Shown in pieces: positions 34,468 to 43,057 of a stretch of 64,000 nucleotides of DNA (its first letter is position 1; every line of letters starts with the position of its first letter). The notes under the pieces are model-generated. The model made no database searches. It was not told where the DNA came from and was given only the letters and a program-made list of their open reading frames with translations. The translations under genes and the position numbers were made by a program. This DNA comes from Acidobacteriales bacterium 59-55. Its GTDB lineage: Bacteria > Acidobacteriota > Terriglobia > Terriglobales > Acidobacteriaceae. The DNA lies in the NCBI GenBank assembly GCA_001897435.1, contig MKSV01000007.1, positions 1-64,000 on the forward strand. Direction: 5' to 3'.

Positions 34468-35661
34468 CTAAGGCACCTTCACATGCAGCACCACTCTGGC
34501 GGCGACGATGCTCGCGGTCACTCCGGTCGATGTGCCGATGACTTTGATCGTATAGTCGCCGGGCCGGGTACCAAGGTCGGTGCAGTTTCCGCATCCGGAC
34601 AACGCCGCGATGCCACAGACCGCAACAATCGCCAGAAGTCCTTTGAATGTCCATCGCCGGCGGCGCGGCAGCAGCAGCAGCAGCAGGCCCGCGAGCGCCG
34701 GCCCGGCGAAGGGCACTCCCGCGCTGCTCGAAGAGGCCGCATTCATCGCGCAGTCGTGCGGCGCCATGGTGCTGATCTCAAGACTGGTCGTTCCGCCGCT
34801 GGCCGGCAGCGTAGCCGTGCCGAAGGTACAGGCGGACTCCGAGGGCAGCCCGGAGCACGAGAGCGCGACCGGCTCCATCGACCCGGCCTGCGGAGCCACC
34901 GTCACCGTCAGATTCACCGTGCTTCCGGTAACCACCGCAGGAGTGCCGCTCACGGTCACGGTAAAAGGAGCATCCCCCGCGCTCGTCGCATCGTTGACCG
35001 TCTCCGCCAGCGGTGCGGAGGAACTCGCCGCCGCGGTCGCGCTGCCCGCGTATTTTGCGGTGATGGAGTGGCTGCCAGATCCCAGCGCAGCAGTGCTCAA
35101 GCTCGCCGTGCCCGAGCCGTTCAGCATTGCCGTGCCCAGTTGCGTGCTGTTGTCCATGAATATCACTGATCCCGCAGGTGCCGGCGTCTGCCCCGCCGCC
35201 TTGACCGTGGCGGAAAAGGTCACGCTTTCGCCGGTAATTGCCGGGTTGGAGGAACTGGCGAGGCTTACCGTGGTTACATCGGGCACGACGACGACCGGCA
35301 CAGCGTTCGAGGCGGAGCCGAGGTGCCCTCCATCTCCCGAGTACACCGCCGTCACCAGGTGCGTCCCGACCGCAAATCCGGTCCCGGCGCTGGGTGGGCA
35401 ACTGGCGGTTTGCGTCACCGGGATGGTGCATATATTTGTCGCACCGTCGAAGAAGCTGACCGTCCCCGACAGCAGGCTTCCGTCGCTTGCGCTGACCACG
35501 GCATACCCGGCGACCACCTCGCCATAGGAGATAGTGCTGGGCGTCGTGACCGTCAGCACAACATTGGTAGCGATGCCGGTCGTGGCAAGCGCCGCAGGAA
35601 GAAATATCGCCGTAAGCGCGAGCAATGCAATCGCTTTGAGGGTGAGGCTTCGCATCGGCAT
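34468..35661 (-). CDS. Exported Ig-like repeat protein with C-terminal membrane anchor
   Basis: The 397-residue protein starts MPMRSLTLKAIALLALTAIFLPAALA, a signal peptide. It carries two bacterial Ig-like domains (Big_3_5-like: TISYGEVVAGYAVVSASDGSLLSGTVSFFDG; NPAITGESVTFSATVKAAG ... GSVIFMDNSTQLG) and a third, Cys-containing beta region. The C-terminus is a hydrophobic leucine run, four arginines and a further hydrophobic segment ending LSGCGNCTDLGTRPGDYTIKV. Such ends are common in acidobacterial surface proteins and suggest sorting or anchoring. Function (adhesion or structure) is inferred. It converges on gdhA. Confidence 0.7.
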   Translation of the reverse strand: MPMRSLTLKAIALLALTAIFLPAALATTGIATNVVLTVTTPSTISYGEVVAGYAVVSASDGSLLSGTVSFFDGATNICTIPVTQTASCPPSAGTGFAVGTHLVTAVYSGDGGHLGSASNAVPVVVVPDVTTVSLASSSNPAITGESVTFSATVKAAGQTPAPAGSVIFMDNSTQLGTAMLNGSGTASLSTAALGSGSHSITAKYAGSATAAASSSAPLAETVNDATSAGDAPFTVTVSGTPAVVTGSTVNLTVTVAPQAGSMEPVALSCSGLPSESACTFGTATLPASGGTTSLEISTMAPHDCAMNAASSSSAGVPFAGPALAGLLLLLLPRRRRWTFKGLLAIVAVCGIAALSGCGNCTDLGTRPGDYTIKVIGTSTGVTASIVAARVVLHVKVP

Positions 35662-35981
35662 AAGGAGAGCGCTCGAAATACTCCGGGGCAACCTCTGGGG
35701 AATACTCCCGGCCAAACTCTTGGGTAGTCGCAGGGCCGCTGTGTCCACCTTCCCTCTCTATCGGCGCTTCGAGCCGGAAGCGAGAGTAGGGCTTGAAAGC
35801 AGGGAATTTATTCTGGGCCGGGATCGCCGCTATTCGCTGTAGCTTTTCCGTCGAACCTTCCCGCTGAAGCTTCCGGCGGAACCATTCAACCCGGCATTCA
35901 GGCCAGTGCCGCCCCGGATGTGTCAGAATTACTATCATCGGGGTGGTGTACCTTGCCTGCGATGAGCACGACTGACTGCGC
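35662..35981. other. Gap between the Ig-like gene and pgsA
   Basis: This 320-base divergent gap holds the promoters of both genes but no clear hexamer pair. Short degenerate repeats are visible (GGGGAATACTCCC-like words near 35680-35710, GCTGTAGCTTTTCC and GCTGAAGCTTCC near 35835-35875). No gene, RNA or strong terminator was seen. Confidence 0.4.
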
Positions 35982-36689
35982 ATGAATCTGCCCAATTCCA
36001 TCACGATGAGCCGCGTTGCCTGCGTGCCGCTTCTGATCTGGATTCTCTCGCCCGCATTTCCCTGGACGGGTGGCCACGGAGCCGTGGGCCTGCGCGGCGG
36101 CGAGCAGGAGGTGATTGCCTCCGTCGTCTTCATCCTGGCCAGCATCACCGACGGACTCGACGGCTACCTCGCGCGCAAGCGCAACCAGATCACAACCATG
36201 GGCATGCTGCTCGATCCGCTGGCCGACAAGCTGATGGTCTCGGCCGCGTTCATCATCCTGGTGGCCTACAACCCGAGCGTCGTCCCGCCGTGGATCGCCG
36301 TGCTCGTCATTGGCCGCGAGTTCCTCGTCTCCGGCCTGCGCTCGATTGCCGCCACCGAGGGCTTCACCATCCAGGCCAGCGAGATCGGCAAGCTCAAAAC
36401 CGTCATCCAGATCGTCTCCGTCGTCGCCGCCATTCTGGCGCACCGCTGGGACTACTGGCTCTGGTTTCCAAGCTGGGGAGGCGGCTTCGTTATCGGCGTC
36501 CGCTTTATCGCCATCACGGCCATTTATTGGATGGTGATCGTCTCCATCATCTCGGCCATCGACTACTTTGTCGGCTTCTGGAAGAAGATCGACCACGCCA
36601 GCGACACCCGCCGCAAACGCCGGAGCTTCGTGCTCAACCGCAAGGCAAAGCAGGCTCCGCCGAGCGAAAATCCTTCGCGCATCTCCTGA
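35982..36689 (+). CDS. pgsA: CDP-diacylglycerol-glycerol-3-phosphate 3-phosphatidyltransferase
   Basis: PgsA makes phosphatidylglycerol phosphate in the inner membrane, the committed step to PG and cardiolipin. The 235-residue protein has the CDP-alcohol phosphotransferase motif, with acidic residues Asp57, Asp60, Asp78 and Asp82 in ITDGLDGYLARKRN...MLLDPLADK. It begins MNLPNSITMSRVACVPLLI, typical of PgsA. Five or six membrane spans are evident. The basic C-terminal tail of about 35 residues (RRKRRSFVLNRKAK) is longer than in E. coli. It converges on the fumarase gene. Confidence 0.93.
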   Translation: MNLPNSITMSRVACVPLLIWILSPAFPWTGGHGAVGLRGGEQEVIASVVFILASITDGLDGYLARKRNQITTMGMLLDPLADKLMVSAAFIILVAYNPSVVPPWIAVLVIGREFLVSGLRSIAATEGFTIQASEIGKLKTVIQIVSVVAAILAHRWDYWLWFPSWGGGFVIGVRFIAITAIYWMVIVSIISAIDYFVGFWKKIDHASDTRRKRRSFVLNRKAKQAPPSENPSRIS

Positions 36690-36727
36690 GGCTGTAAATT
36701 CTGAAGCTGCAAGATTCGCGCTGCCGG

Positions 36728-38269
36728 TTATTGCAGAATAGGCACTCCGTTCAGATGATCGGCAATCCTCGCCTTCCACTCCGCCGGACCGGTGTTGTGC
36801 ACACTTGTCCCCTTGGCGTCGACGGCCACGGTCACCGGCATATCCCGCACGTCGAACTCGTAAATCGCCTCCATGCCGAGGTCTTCAAACGCCAGCACCC
36901 GCGAACTCTTGATCGCCTTGGAGACCAGATAAGCAGCGCCGCCGACCGCCATCAGGTAGACCGCCTCGTTATCGCGGATCGCCTCGATGGCGGCGGGTCC
37001 GCGCTCGGCCTTGCCGACCATGCCGAGCAGACCTGTTGCTTCGAGCATCTGCCGCGTGAACTTGTCCATGCGCGTCGCCGTCGTGGGACCGGCCGGGCCA
37101 ACAGCCTCTTCGCGCACCGCATCCACCGGGCCGACGTAGTAGATGAAGCGGTTGGTAAAGTCCACCGGCAGCTTCTCGCCGCGGTTCAGCATGTCCGTCA
37201 TGCGCTTGTGCGCGGCGTCGCGTCCCGTCAGCAGTTTGCCCGAGAGCAGAACCACCTCGCCCGGCTTCCACGTCTTCACCTCGTCGCGGGTGACGGCGTC
37301 GAGGTTCACGCGGCGGGCGCTGCGGACGTCGTAGCTCAGTTTCGGCCACGCATCGAGCGGCGGCGGATCGAGCATGACCGAGCCCGAGCCATCCAGTTGA
37401 AAATGCGCGTGGCGCGTGGCGGCGCAGTTGGGAATCATCGCCACCGGCAGATTCGCTGCGTGGGTCGGGTAGTCGAGAATCTTCACGTCGAGCACCGTCG
37501 TCAGCCCGCCCAGCCCCTGCGCTCCAATGCCGAGCTGGTTGACGCGGTCGTACAGTTCGATGCGCAGTTCTTCAATCTTCGTCTTCGCTCCGCGCGCCTT
37601 CAGCTCCTGCATGTCGATAGGGTCCATCAGCGATTGTTTAGCCAGCAGCATCGCCTTCTCCGCCGTCCCGCCGATGCCGATGCCGAGCATCCCCGGCGGA
37701 CACCAGCCCGCTCCCATCGTCGGTACCGTCTTCAGCACCCAGTCGACGATTGAGTCCGACGGATTCAGCATCACAAACTTCGACTTCGCCTCCGAACCTC
37801 CGCCCTTGGCAGCGACGATCACATCCACTTCGCCGCCCTTGACGAGTGAAACTTCGACGACGCAGGGCGTATTGTCACGCGTATTCTTTCGCGTAAACGC
37901 CGGGTCGGCCAGAATGCTGCCGCGCAGCTTGTTGTCGGGGTCGAGATAGGCCTTGCGCACGCCCGCGTCGCACATCTCCTGTAGATTCAATGTGGCAGGC
38001 CCACCATCCGGCCCCTGCCAGACGACCTCCATCCCCACCTTCAAAAAGATGGTCACAATGCCGGTGTCCTGGCAGATGGGCCGATGCCCCTCGGCACACA
38101 TGCGCGAGTTGATGAGGATCTGCGCCATCGCATCCTTGGCCGCGCGGCTCTCCTCCATCTCATAGGCCCGCGCCAGATTCTCGATGTAATCCACCGGATG
38201 GTAGTAGCTGATGTACTGCAGAGCGTCGGCTACGCTCTGGATAAAATCGTCCTGCTTGATGATGGCCAT
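36728..38269 (-). CDS. fumA: Class I (iron-sulfur) fumarate hydratase
   Basis: This 513-residue fused alpha-beta enzyme interconverts fumarate and malate. Probable 4Fe-4S cysteines are in RPICQDTGIV (about residue 66), GAGWCPPGMLGIGIGGT (about 189) and IPNCAATRHAHF (about 284). The C-terminal beta domain contains GRDAAHKRM and YYVGPVDAVREEAVGPAGPTTATRMDKF. Class I enzymes are oxygen-sensitive and unrelated to FumC. L-tartrate dehydratase is a relative, but the fused length and TCA context favour fumarase. It is divergent from a gene of the aspartase/fumarase II superfamily, which also handles fumarate. Confidence 0.93.
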   Translation of the reverse strand: MAIIKQDDFIQSVADALQYISYYHPVDYIENLARAYEMEESRAAKDAMAQILINSRMCAEGHRPICQDTGIVTIFLKVGMEVVWQGPDGGPATLNLQEMCDAGVRKAYLDPDNKLRGSILADPAFTRKNTRDNTPCVVEVSLVKGGEVDVIVAAKGGGSEAKSKFVMLNPSDSIVDWVLKTVPTMGAGWCPPGMLGIGIGGTAEKAMLLAKQSLMDPIDMQELKARGAKTKIEELRIELYDRVNQLGIGAQGLGGLTTVLDVKILDYPTHAANLPVAMIPNCAATRHAHFQLDGSGSVMLDPPPLDAWPKLSYDVRSARRVNLDAVTRDEVKTWKPGEVVLLSGKLLTGRDAAHKRMTDMLNRGEKLPVDFTNRFIYYVGPVDAVREEAVGPAGPTTATRMDKFTRQMLEATGLLGMVGKAERGPAAIEAIRDNEAVYLMAVGGAAYLVSKAIKSSRVLAFEDLGMEAIYEFDVRDMPVTVAVDAKGTSVHNTGPAEWKARIADHLNGVPILQ

Positions 38270-38366
38270 AATGTTCTCTCGATATTGATTCTAGGATGTC
38301 TGACATACTGTTGTCCTTCCTATCGTTCCAGTGGATGGCCGCATCCTATGTTTAGAGAAGAGATTC

Positions 38367-39767
38367 ATGACTGAAACCCGCACCGAAACCGACTCCCTCG
38401 GACCCGTCGAAGTTCCCGCCTCCGCACTCTACGGAGCGCAGACCACCCGCGCCGTCGCGAACTTTCCCATCAGTGGCCTTCGCGCCAGCCCCTTCCTCAT
38501 CAGCGCATTGGCGATGATCAAACAAGCTGCCGCCGAGGCCAACCAATCCCTTGGTCTCATCACCCCGGAGCAGGGAAGCGCCATCCAGCAGGTGGCGCAG
38601 GAGATTATCGACGGCCGGCACCACGACCACTTCGTCGTCGACGTCTTTCAGGCAGGAGCCGGCGTCAGCCTGCACATGAACGCCAACGAAGTCATCGCCA
38701 ACCGCGCCGGTCAAATCCTCGGAGCGCCACTCGGCGACTACAAAAAAGTCCATCCCAACGACCACGTCAACTACGGCCAGTCGACCAACGACGTCTTCCC
38801 AACGGCCATGCGCCTCAGCGCACTGCTGGCGCTCGAAGACCTCGATCCTGTGCTCGGCGATCTCGCCGGCAGCTTCGCGGCCAAGGCTGCCGAGTTCAAG
38901 GACATCCTCAAATCCGGCCGCACCCACATGCAGGATGCCGTGCCCATCACACTGGGGCAGGAGTTCGCGGCCTACGCCGTGGCCATCCGCAAGTGCCATC
39001 AGCACATTGCCCGCACCGCCGAAGACCTGCATGCACTTGGTCTGGGAGGCTCCGCCGTCGGCACCGGCCTCAACACTCATCCGGACTACCGCGAGCGAGC
39101 CATCGCCAATCTCAGCCGCATCTCCGGCCTCGAACTGAGGCCAGCCGAAGACCTGCGCTACGCCATGCAGTCGAACGCTGCGATGGCCAACATCTCCGCC
39201 GCCCTGCGCACGCTCGCGCTCGAAGTCATCCGCATCTCGAACGACCTCCGCCTACTATCGAGCGGCCCCAACACCGGCTTCAACGAGATTCACCTCCCCA
39301 GTCTGCAACCCGGTTCGAGCATTATGCCGGGCAAGGTCAACCCCGTGCTGCCGGAACTTGCCGCCATGGTCGGCTTCCAGGTCATCGGCAACGATACGGC
39401 CACCGCCTATGCCGTTCAGGCCGGGCAGCTTGAGCTGAACGTGATGATGCCTGCGATGGCTCACAACACGCTGCAATCCATCACCATCCTGACCACCATG
39501 CTCCGTCAGTTGGACCAACACTGCATCCGCGGCATCACGGCGAATCAAGACCGCTGCGCCTTCTATGCCGGCAGCACCATCGCGCTGGCTACGGCGCTCA
39601 ACCCCTACATCGGCTATGCGAAGGCAGCGGTACTGGTGAAGGAATCCGTCGCCTCGGGCCGCTCCATCGTCGATCTCGCCCGCGAGCAGAAGCTGCTCAC
39701 CGAAGACCAGATCAGCGAGATCCTCGACCCCAAAAACATGACGGAACCGCACGCCGGAAAGTCCTGA
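38367..39767 (+). CDS. aspA: Aspartate ammonia-lyase
   Basis: The 466-residue enzyme of the fumarase/aspartase superfamily has the signature GSSIMPGKVNPVLPE with the catalytic serine loop. Aspartase-like features outweigh fumarase ones: VDVFQAGAG, HPNDHVNYGQSTNDVFPTA, NTHPDYRERA...LRPAEDLRYA, RLLSSGPNTGFNEIHLPSLQ and AGQLELNVMMPAMA. It should deaminate aspartate to fumarate and ammonia. A class II fumarase is the alternative. AGAGAAGAG precedes the ATG at 38367. The fumA start is 97 bases away on the other strand, so aspartate-derived fumarate could be passed on to malate. Confidence 0.83.
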   Translation: MTETRTETDSLGPVEVPASALYGAQTTRAVANFPISGLRASPFLISALAMIKQAAAEANQSLGLITPEQGSAIQQVAQEIIDGRHHDHFVVDVFQAGAGVSLHMNANEVIANRAGQILGAPLGDYKKVHPNDHVNYGQSTNDVFPTAMRLSALLALEDLDPVLGDLAGSFAAKAAEFKDILKSGRTHMQDAVPITLGQEFAAYAVAIRKCHQHIARTAEDLHALGLGGSAVGTGLNTHPDYRERAIANLSRISGLELRPAEDLRYAMQSNAAMANISAALRTLALEVIRISNDLRLLSSGPNTGFNEIHLPSLQPGSSIMPGKVNPVLPELAAMVGFQVIGNDTATAYAVQAGQLELNVMMPAMAHNTLQSITILTTMLRQLDQHCIRGITANQDRCAFYAGSTIALATALNPYIGYAKAAVLVKESVASGRSIVDLAREQKLLTEDQISEILDPKNMTEPHAGKS

Positions 39768-39819
39768 CCGACTGCGGTTCCGCCATCTTTTCCAATTAAG
39801 TCCGCTGCCGGAGCGATGC

Positions 39820-40509
39820 TTATTTATTTCTTCCGAAGCGATAGACCAGGCCGATATTAAAGCCGGCGTTGTTCTGAATCGTGTTGCCGAACGTCGTCCC
39901 CACGTAGGTCGGCGTGATACGGGCCGCCAGGTTGGGATAGAAGTTGTAGTCCAGGTTGAGGCCGACCGAGAACGCCGCGTTATAGCCGGACTCCCATGTG
40001 CCCAGCAGCGACGAGGGGATCGTCTTCGATCCGCCGTCGAACTTGCCCAGCCCTACGCCGCCCACGGCAAAGACGCTCGCCGCCATCTTCTCCTTGGCAT
40101 AGAACCGATAGGTCGGGCCAGCCATGAAGGTGTACTCCGAGATCTGCGGATCGAATTTGAGGTAGGGATTGGTGTCGATCTTGGCGCGGCCATAAGCGCC
40201 GCGGATATCGCCCACAATGCCGAACTTCGGGCTCAGATAGCGGGTTGTGCTCACCCAGAAGCTGACCTCGTTGTTCTTCTGCAGGTTCTCGCCCGAGCGG
40301 AAGCGCAGGTATCCACCGCCACCGCCAACCTCCCAGCTGTGGGAGTAGGTGTCCTTGACGATCCGGGCAATACGAGCCTGGCGGTTTGCGTTCGTCTCCC
40401 GCCGGTGCCGCCGTGTGGACTGCGCCTGTGCGATTCCTGCTCCACTGGTCAAAAAGGCCGCCAGCAACATAACCGTTACACACTTTTCCTTCGACTTGAA
40501 ACCGAACAT
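39820..40509 (-). CDS. Outer-membrane beta-barrel protein
   Basis: The 229-residue protein has a signal peptide (MFGFKSKEKCVTVMLLAAFLTSGAGIAQAQ). A short basic region (RRHRRETNANRQARIARIV) is followed by eight or so amphipathic strands (SWEVGGGGGYLRFRS; GIVGDIRGAYGRAK; EYTFMAGPTYRFYAK; ASVFAVGGVGLGKF) ending in FNIGLVYRFGRNK. The terminal aromatic strand fits BAM recognition. The layout resembles small OmpA/OmpW-like barrels. The ATG at 40509 has GGGAG 9 bases upstream, better than the TTG before it. It converges on aspA. Its ligand or role is unknown. Confidence 0.8.
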   Translation of the reverse strand: MFGFKSKEKCVTVMLLAAFLTSGAGIAQAQSTRRHRRETNANRQARIARIVKDTYSHSWEVGGGGGYLRFRSGENLQKNNEVSFWVSTTRYLSPKFGIVGDIRGAYGRAKIDTNPYLKFDPQISEYTFMAGPTYRFYAKEKMAASVFAVGGVGLGKFDGGSKTIPSSLLGTWESGYNAAFSVGLNLDYNFYPNLAARITPTYVGTTFGNTIQNNAGFNIGLVYRFGRNK

Positions 40510-40649
40510 CAAATATTACTCCCGCAGAAGCTGCGCTTTGCTATTGTTGGAACTCGGGACATGCTGCGCGGACGACCGGCAGCAGCCATCCCTTATTAGA
40601 ACATCCGCCGCCCTTCCGGTGGCGGCCGCAGGCAAAGGAGATTGGTGCG

Positions 40650-41195
40650 ATGGCGAAAAAAAGTGGCGGCAGCGGCTTCGGCAAGTTCTTTCTGGGATTC
40701 ATCCTCGGCATTGCCGCCGTTGCCGCGGGCCTGTTCCTCTACCTCCACTTCGGGCCGCTTCCGGTGGCCGTAGCCGACAAGCCTTTTCCGTATGAGAAGC
40801 AGATCGTCAGATTGCCCCTGCACGCCCGCATCGACAGCGAGCTCAAAACCCCGCCCTTCGGCATCAGCGAAGACGTCTTCGAGTCCGGAGCCCATGTCTA
40901 TCGCAACCAGTGCGCCAGCTGCCACGGCACCCCCGGTCATGACGTCGCCTCGGCTAAATATATGTATCCAGGCGCTCCCCAGCTTTGGAAGAAGCATGGC
41001 AAATCCGGTGTTGTCGGTGTCAGCGACGATGCGGCCGGTGAAACCTACTGGCGAGTCGCCAACGGCATCCGACTCTCCGGCATGCCTGCCTTCAACCACA
41101 TCCTCACCGACACGCAGATGTGGCAGGTCAGCCTGCTGTTGAAGAACGCCGACCAGCAACTGCCGTTGCCGGTGATGCAGATTTTGACGAAGTAG
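40650..41195 (+). CDS. Membrane-anchored c-type cytochrome
   Basis: The 181-residue protein has an N-terminal membrane anchor (about residues 11-33) and one haem c site, Cys88-Ala-Ser-Cys-His92, in YRNQCASCHGTPGHD. The likely axial Met is in RLSGMPAF (about residue 146), followed by the class I C-terminal helix (DTQMWQVSLLLKNA). It faces the periplasm and should carry electrons. No oxidase or reductase partner is adjacent, so the pathway is open. AAAGGAG lies a suitable distance before the ATG. It converges on the DUF481 gene across a hairpin repeat. Confidence 0.9.
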   Translation: MAKKSGGSGFGKFFLGFILGIAAVAAGLFLYLHFGPLPVAVADKPFPYEKQIVRLPLHARIDSELKTPPFGISEDVFESGAHVYRNQCASCHGTPGHDVASAKYMYPGAPQLWKKHGKSGVVGVSDDAAGETYWRVANGIRLSGMPAFNHILTDTQMWQVSLLLKNADQQLPLPVMQILTK

Positions 41196-41209
41196 GCGCG
41201 CAACCGGCC

Positions 41210-41242
41210 GGGTGTCCCACGCCCCGCCTCCGGGACGTGGGG
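41210..41242. repeat. GGGTG hairpin repeat, copy 3
   Basis: GGGTGTCCCACG opens the element. The stem 41216-41225/41232-41241 is 10 bp with one mismatch around a 6-nt loop, and GTGGGGT closes it. Geometry is identical to the copy at 51980. It lies between the convergent cytochrome and DUF481 genes. Confidence 0.7.
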
Positions 41243-41260
41243 TTCGATCGGCTTCCCGGT

Positions 41261-42463
41261 TTATTTCAGGTTGTAGATGATCGACGTGACGAACTGGAAG
41301 CTGTTCTTTTTGTAGCCTTCAGGCGGCATATTGAGGTAGTTGTCCGTGGCATTCAGGCCCAGGCTGATCCGCTTGTAGGCAGGAATCGCCAGGCCGGCGG
41401 CGGCAACTGCCGAGTATGCATCAGGATTGTTGAACGCCGGCAGAATGCTGGCGCTCTGGGTGAACAGGATCTTGCCCGGCAGACTGCGATGGTAGGCTTC
41501 ACCGAAGGTAGCGCCGATCAGGTTCTGGCTGGGTACGCTCGGGTTGTCGATCGTAATCGGGTCAGGTTGGATGAAAGACTGCATTTCGTAGTGTATGTCT
41601 CCCTTCAGATCGAACTCCTGCACCGGAGTGAGGAGGACAGTCCAGCCGAAACCACCGCCATAGACCTGCTGCAGATTCAAGCCCTGGGCGAAGTTATGGT
41701 CGTAGGAGAGGTCGCCCAGCGCATAAAAACGGGGGGTCAAGTAGATGTCATGCTCCGCGTCGGCGTGGAAGATACTGGTCTTCGCCTCGGAGGGAGGGCT
41801 CGGAGGATTCGTCTGCGGAATGACGGGCTGGGTCAACTTGCCGTAGCTCTCGAGCAGGTTGAGCGTGGTCCGCGTCTTCGGCGGCAGGTACGTCACCGTG
41901 GGAATCGCCCGCAGCAGCGAAACGCCTGCCGTAAAGCTGGTGCCGGTCTGGGTCGAGCGGATCAGCGTCGCTCCCCCCGAGACAGTGCCGTTCCATCCAT
42001 GAAAAAGGTTTGGATGATGCAGCACTTCCTGGTCATAGGTCGCTTTGTCGACGATAAAGGCCAGGTTCTTCGTCTGAACCTCTTCGGGAGCGCCAGACGG
42101 CTTGGTCACCGTCACGGTACCGTCCGCGTAGGTAATCTTTCCCGGTTCGCGAGCAATTTTCGAAGGCTTCTCGTCCTTTTTGATGACGGCAAAGTTGTTG
42201 TTGGAACGCAACTCCTTCACCTTGCTCAGGGGAACCGTAATCTCGCCGGCTATATCGCTCTTGAAGACAATGCTGTCACCCACCCCGCGCTCGATGGTTC
42301 CGGTCAGTTGGTCGCCGTTGGTAAATACAAGAACGTCAGGCTCGGGCTTGCTCTGCGCGGCTGCCATGGCTCCCTGGGTAAGAAGGCCTGCCCCAAGGCA
42401 GAACACCATGAGACTCCAGATGCTTCGTTTCGCGGTAAGGACGGGTAGATAAGATCGATTCAT
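41261..42463 (-). CDS. DUF481 outer-membrane protein
   Basis: This is a 400-residue protein. A signal region is followed by a small beta-domain (residues 40-120: DVLVFTNGDQLTGTIERGVGDSIVFKSDIAGEITVPLSKVKEL), a recurring module in secreted acidobacterial and Bacteroidetes proteins. The C-terminal 250 residues are DUF481-type barrel strands (GWNGTVSGGATLIRS; RTTLNLLESYGKLTQ; YALGDLSYDHNFAQGLNLQQVYGGGFGW) ending SFQFVTSIIYNLK. DUF481 proteins include the salt-inducible YdiY of E. coli, and the function is unknown. It converges on the cytochrome gene. Confidence 0.85.
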   Translation of the reverse strand: MNRSYLPVLTAKRSIWSLMVFCLGAGLLTQGAMAAAQSKPEPDVLVFTNGDQLTGTIERGVGDSIVFKSDIAGEITVPLSKVKELRSNNNFAVIKKDEKPSKIAREPGKITYADGTVTVTKPSGAPEEVQTKNLAFIVDKATYDQEVLHHPNLFHGWNGTVSGGATLIRSTQTGTSFTAGVSLLRAIPTVTYLPPKTRTTLNLLESYGKLTQPVIPQTNPPSPPSEAKTSIFHADAEHDIYLTPRFYALGDLSYDHNFAQGLNLQQVYGGGFGWTVLLTPVQEFDLKGDIHYEMQSFIQPDPITIDNPSVPSQNLIGATFGEAYHRSLPGKILFTQSASILPAFNNPDAYSAVAAAGLAIPAYKRISLGLNATDNYLNMPPEGYKKNSFQFVTSIIYNLK

Positions 42464-43057
42464 CTATTAAAAATAACGCAGTTACAGTTCTTTAGCCCTC
42501 GCGCGCGAACTTCCATTTTGATGGGATAGGAATGTCTTTTGCGCAGGCTTCAGCGCCGCAAATGGAAGATTCAGCAGACGCACCAGCGTTGTTTCCGCCC
42601 GAGGCAAGCGGCTGTCGCTTCCTGTCCAAAACTCTCTTTTGAAGCAGATCTTAATCTGTAAATCATCTGAAATGAATTATTTACTGAATAATATCGTAAG
42701 TGTAATGGATTCATCATCTTACGGGTCGATCGCAACCTTCGGTGCCGGCGCCGGAAAGGGTGAGATCTCCACTCCTGGAACCAAAGTTCCATATGGAGCG
42801 CAGATTCTTCCGTTCGGCCGCTCTATCGATTCAATACTTTAGCCAAACGATCAAGAAATTCTTGCCAATCGTCTTCCAATAGGCATACTATCCGTTTCGA
42901 ACTTGGTTGGGTTCGCTAATCGCGCACCTCCCGGGTCAAAAAATCATTTGCGAAATGGATAGTTCCTCATCAACTTTTCCGTACAGTATGGATCCCATAA
43001 CCCAACTTCCTGACGGGGCGGTTAGACCCCTCAGCGCGCAAGAGGAAGGTAAAAACT
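42464..43057. other. 594-base AT-richer gap upstream of the gvpL/F-type gene
   Basis: This is the longest gene-poor stretch. It is clearly richer in A and T than its flanks. Two tiny frames start MDSSS (42705-42842, 45 residues; 42955-43161, overlapping the next gene), but neither has a ribosome site. A small GGAAC-CAAA-GTTCC hairpin lies at 42777-42790. No RNA gene or convincing promoter was identified. Confidence 0.4.

Noticed and set aside
36731-37753. Long open frame opposite fumA (and similar ones opposite xseA, ftsK, the patatin gene and the glucoamylase gene)
   Set aside because: These are antisense shadows of well supported genes in GC-rich DNA. Their products are Arg/Ala/Pro-rich without domains or ribosome sites.
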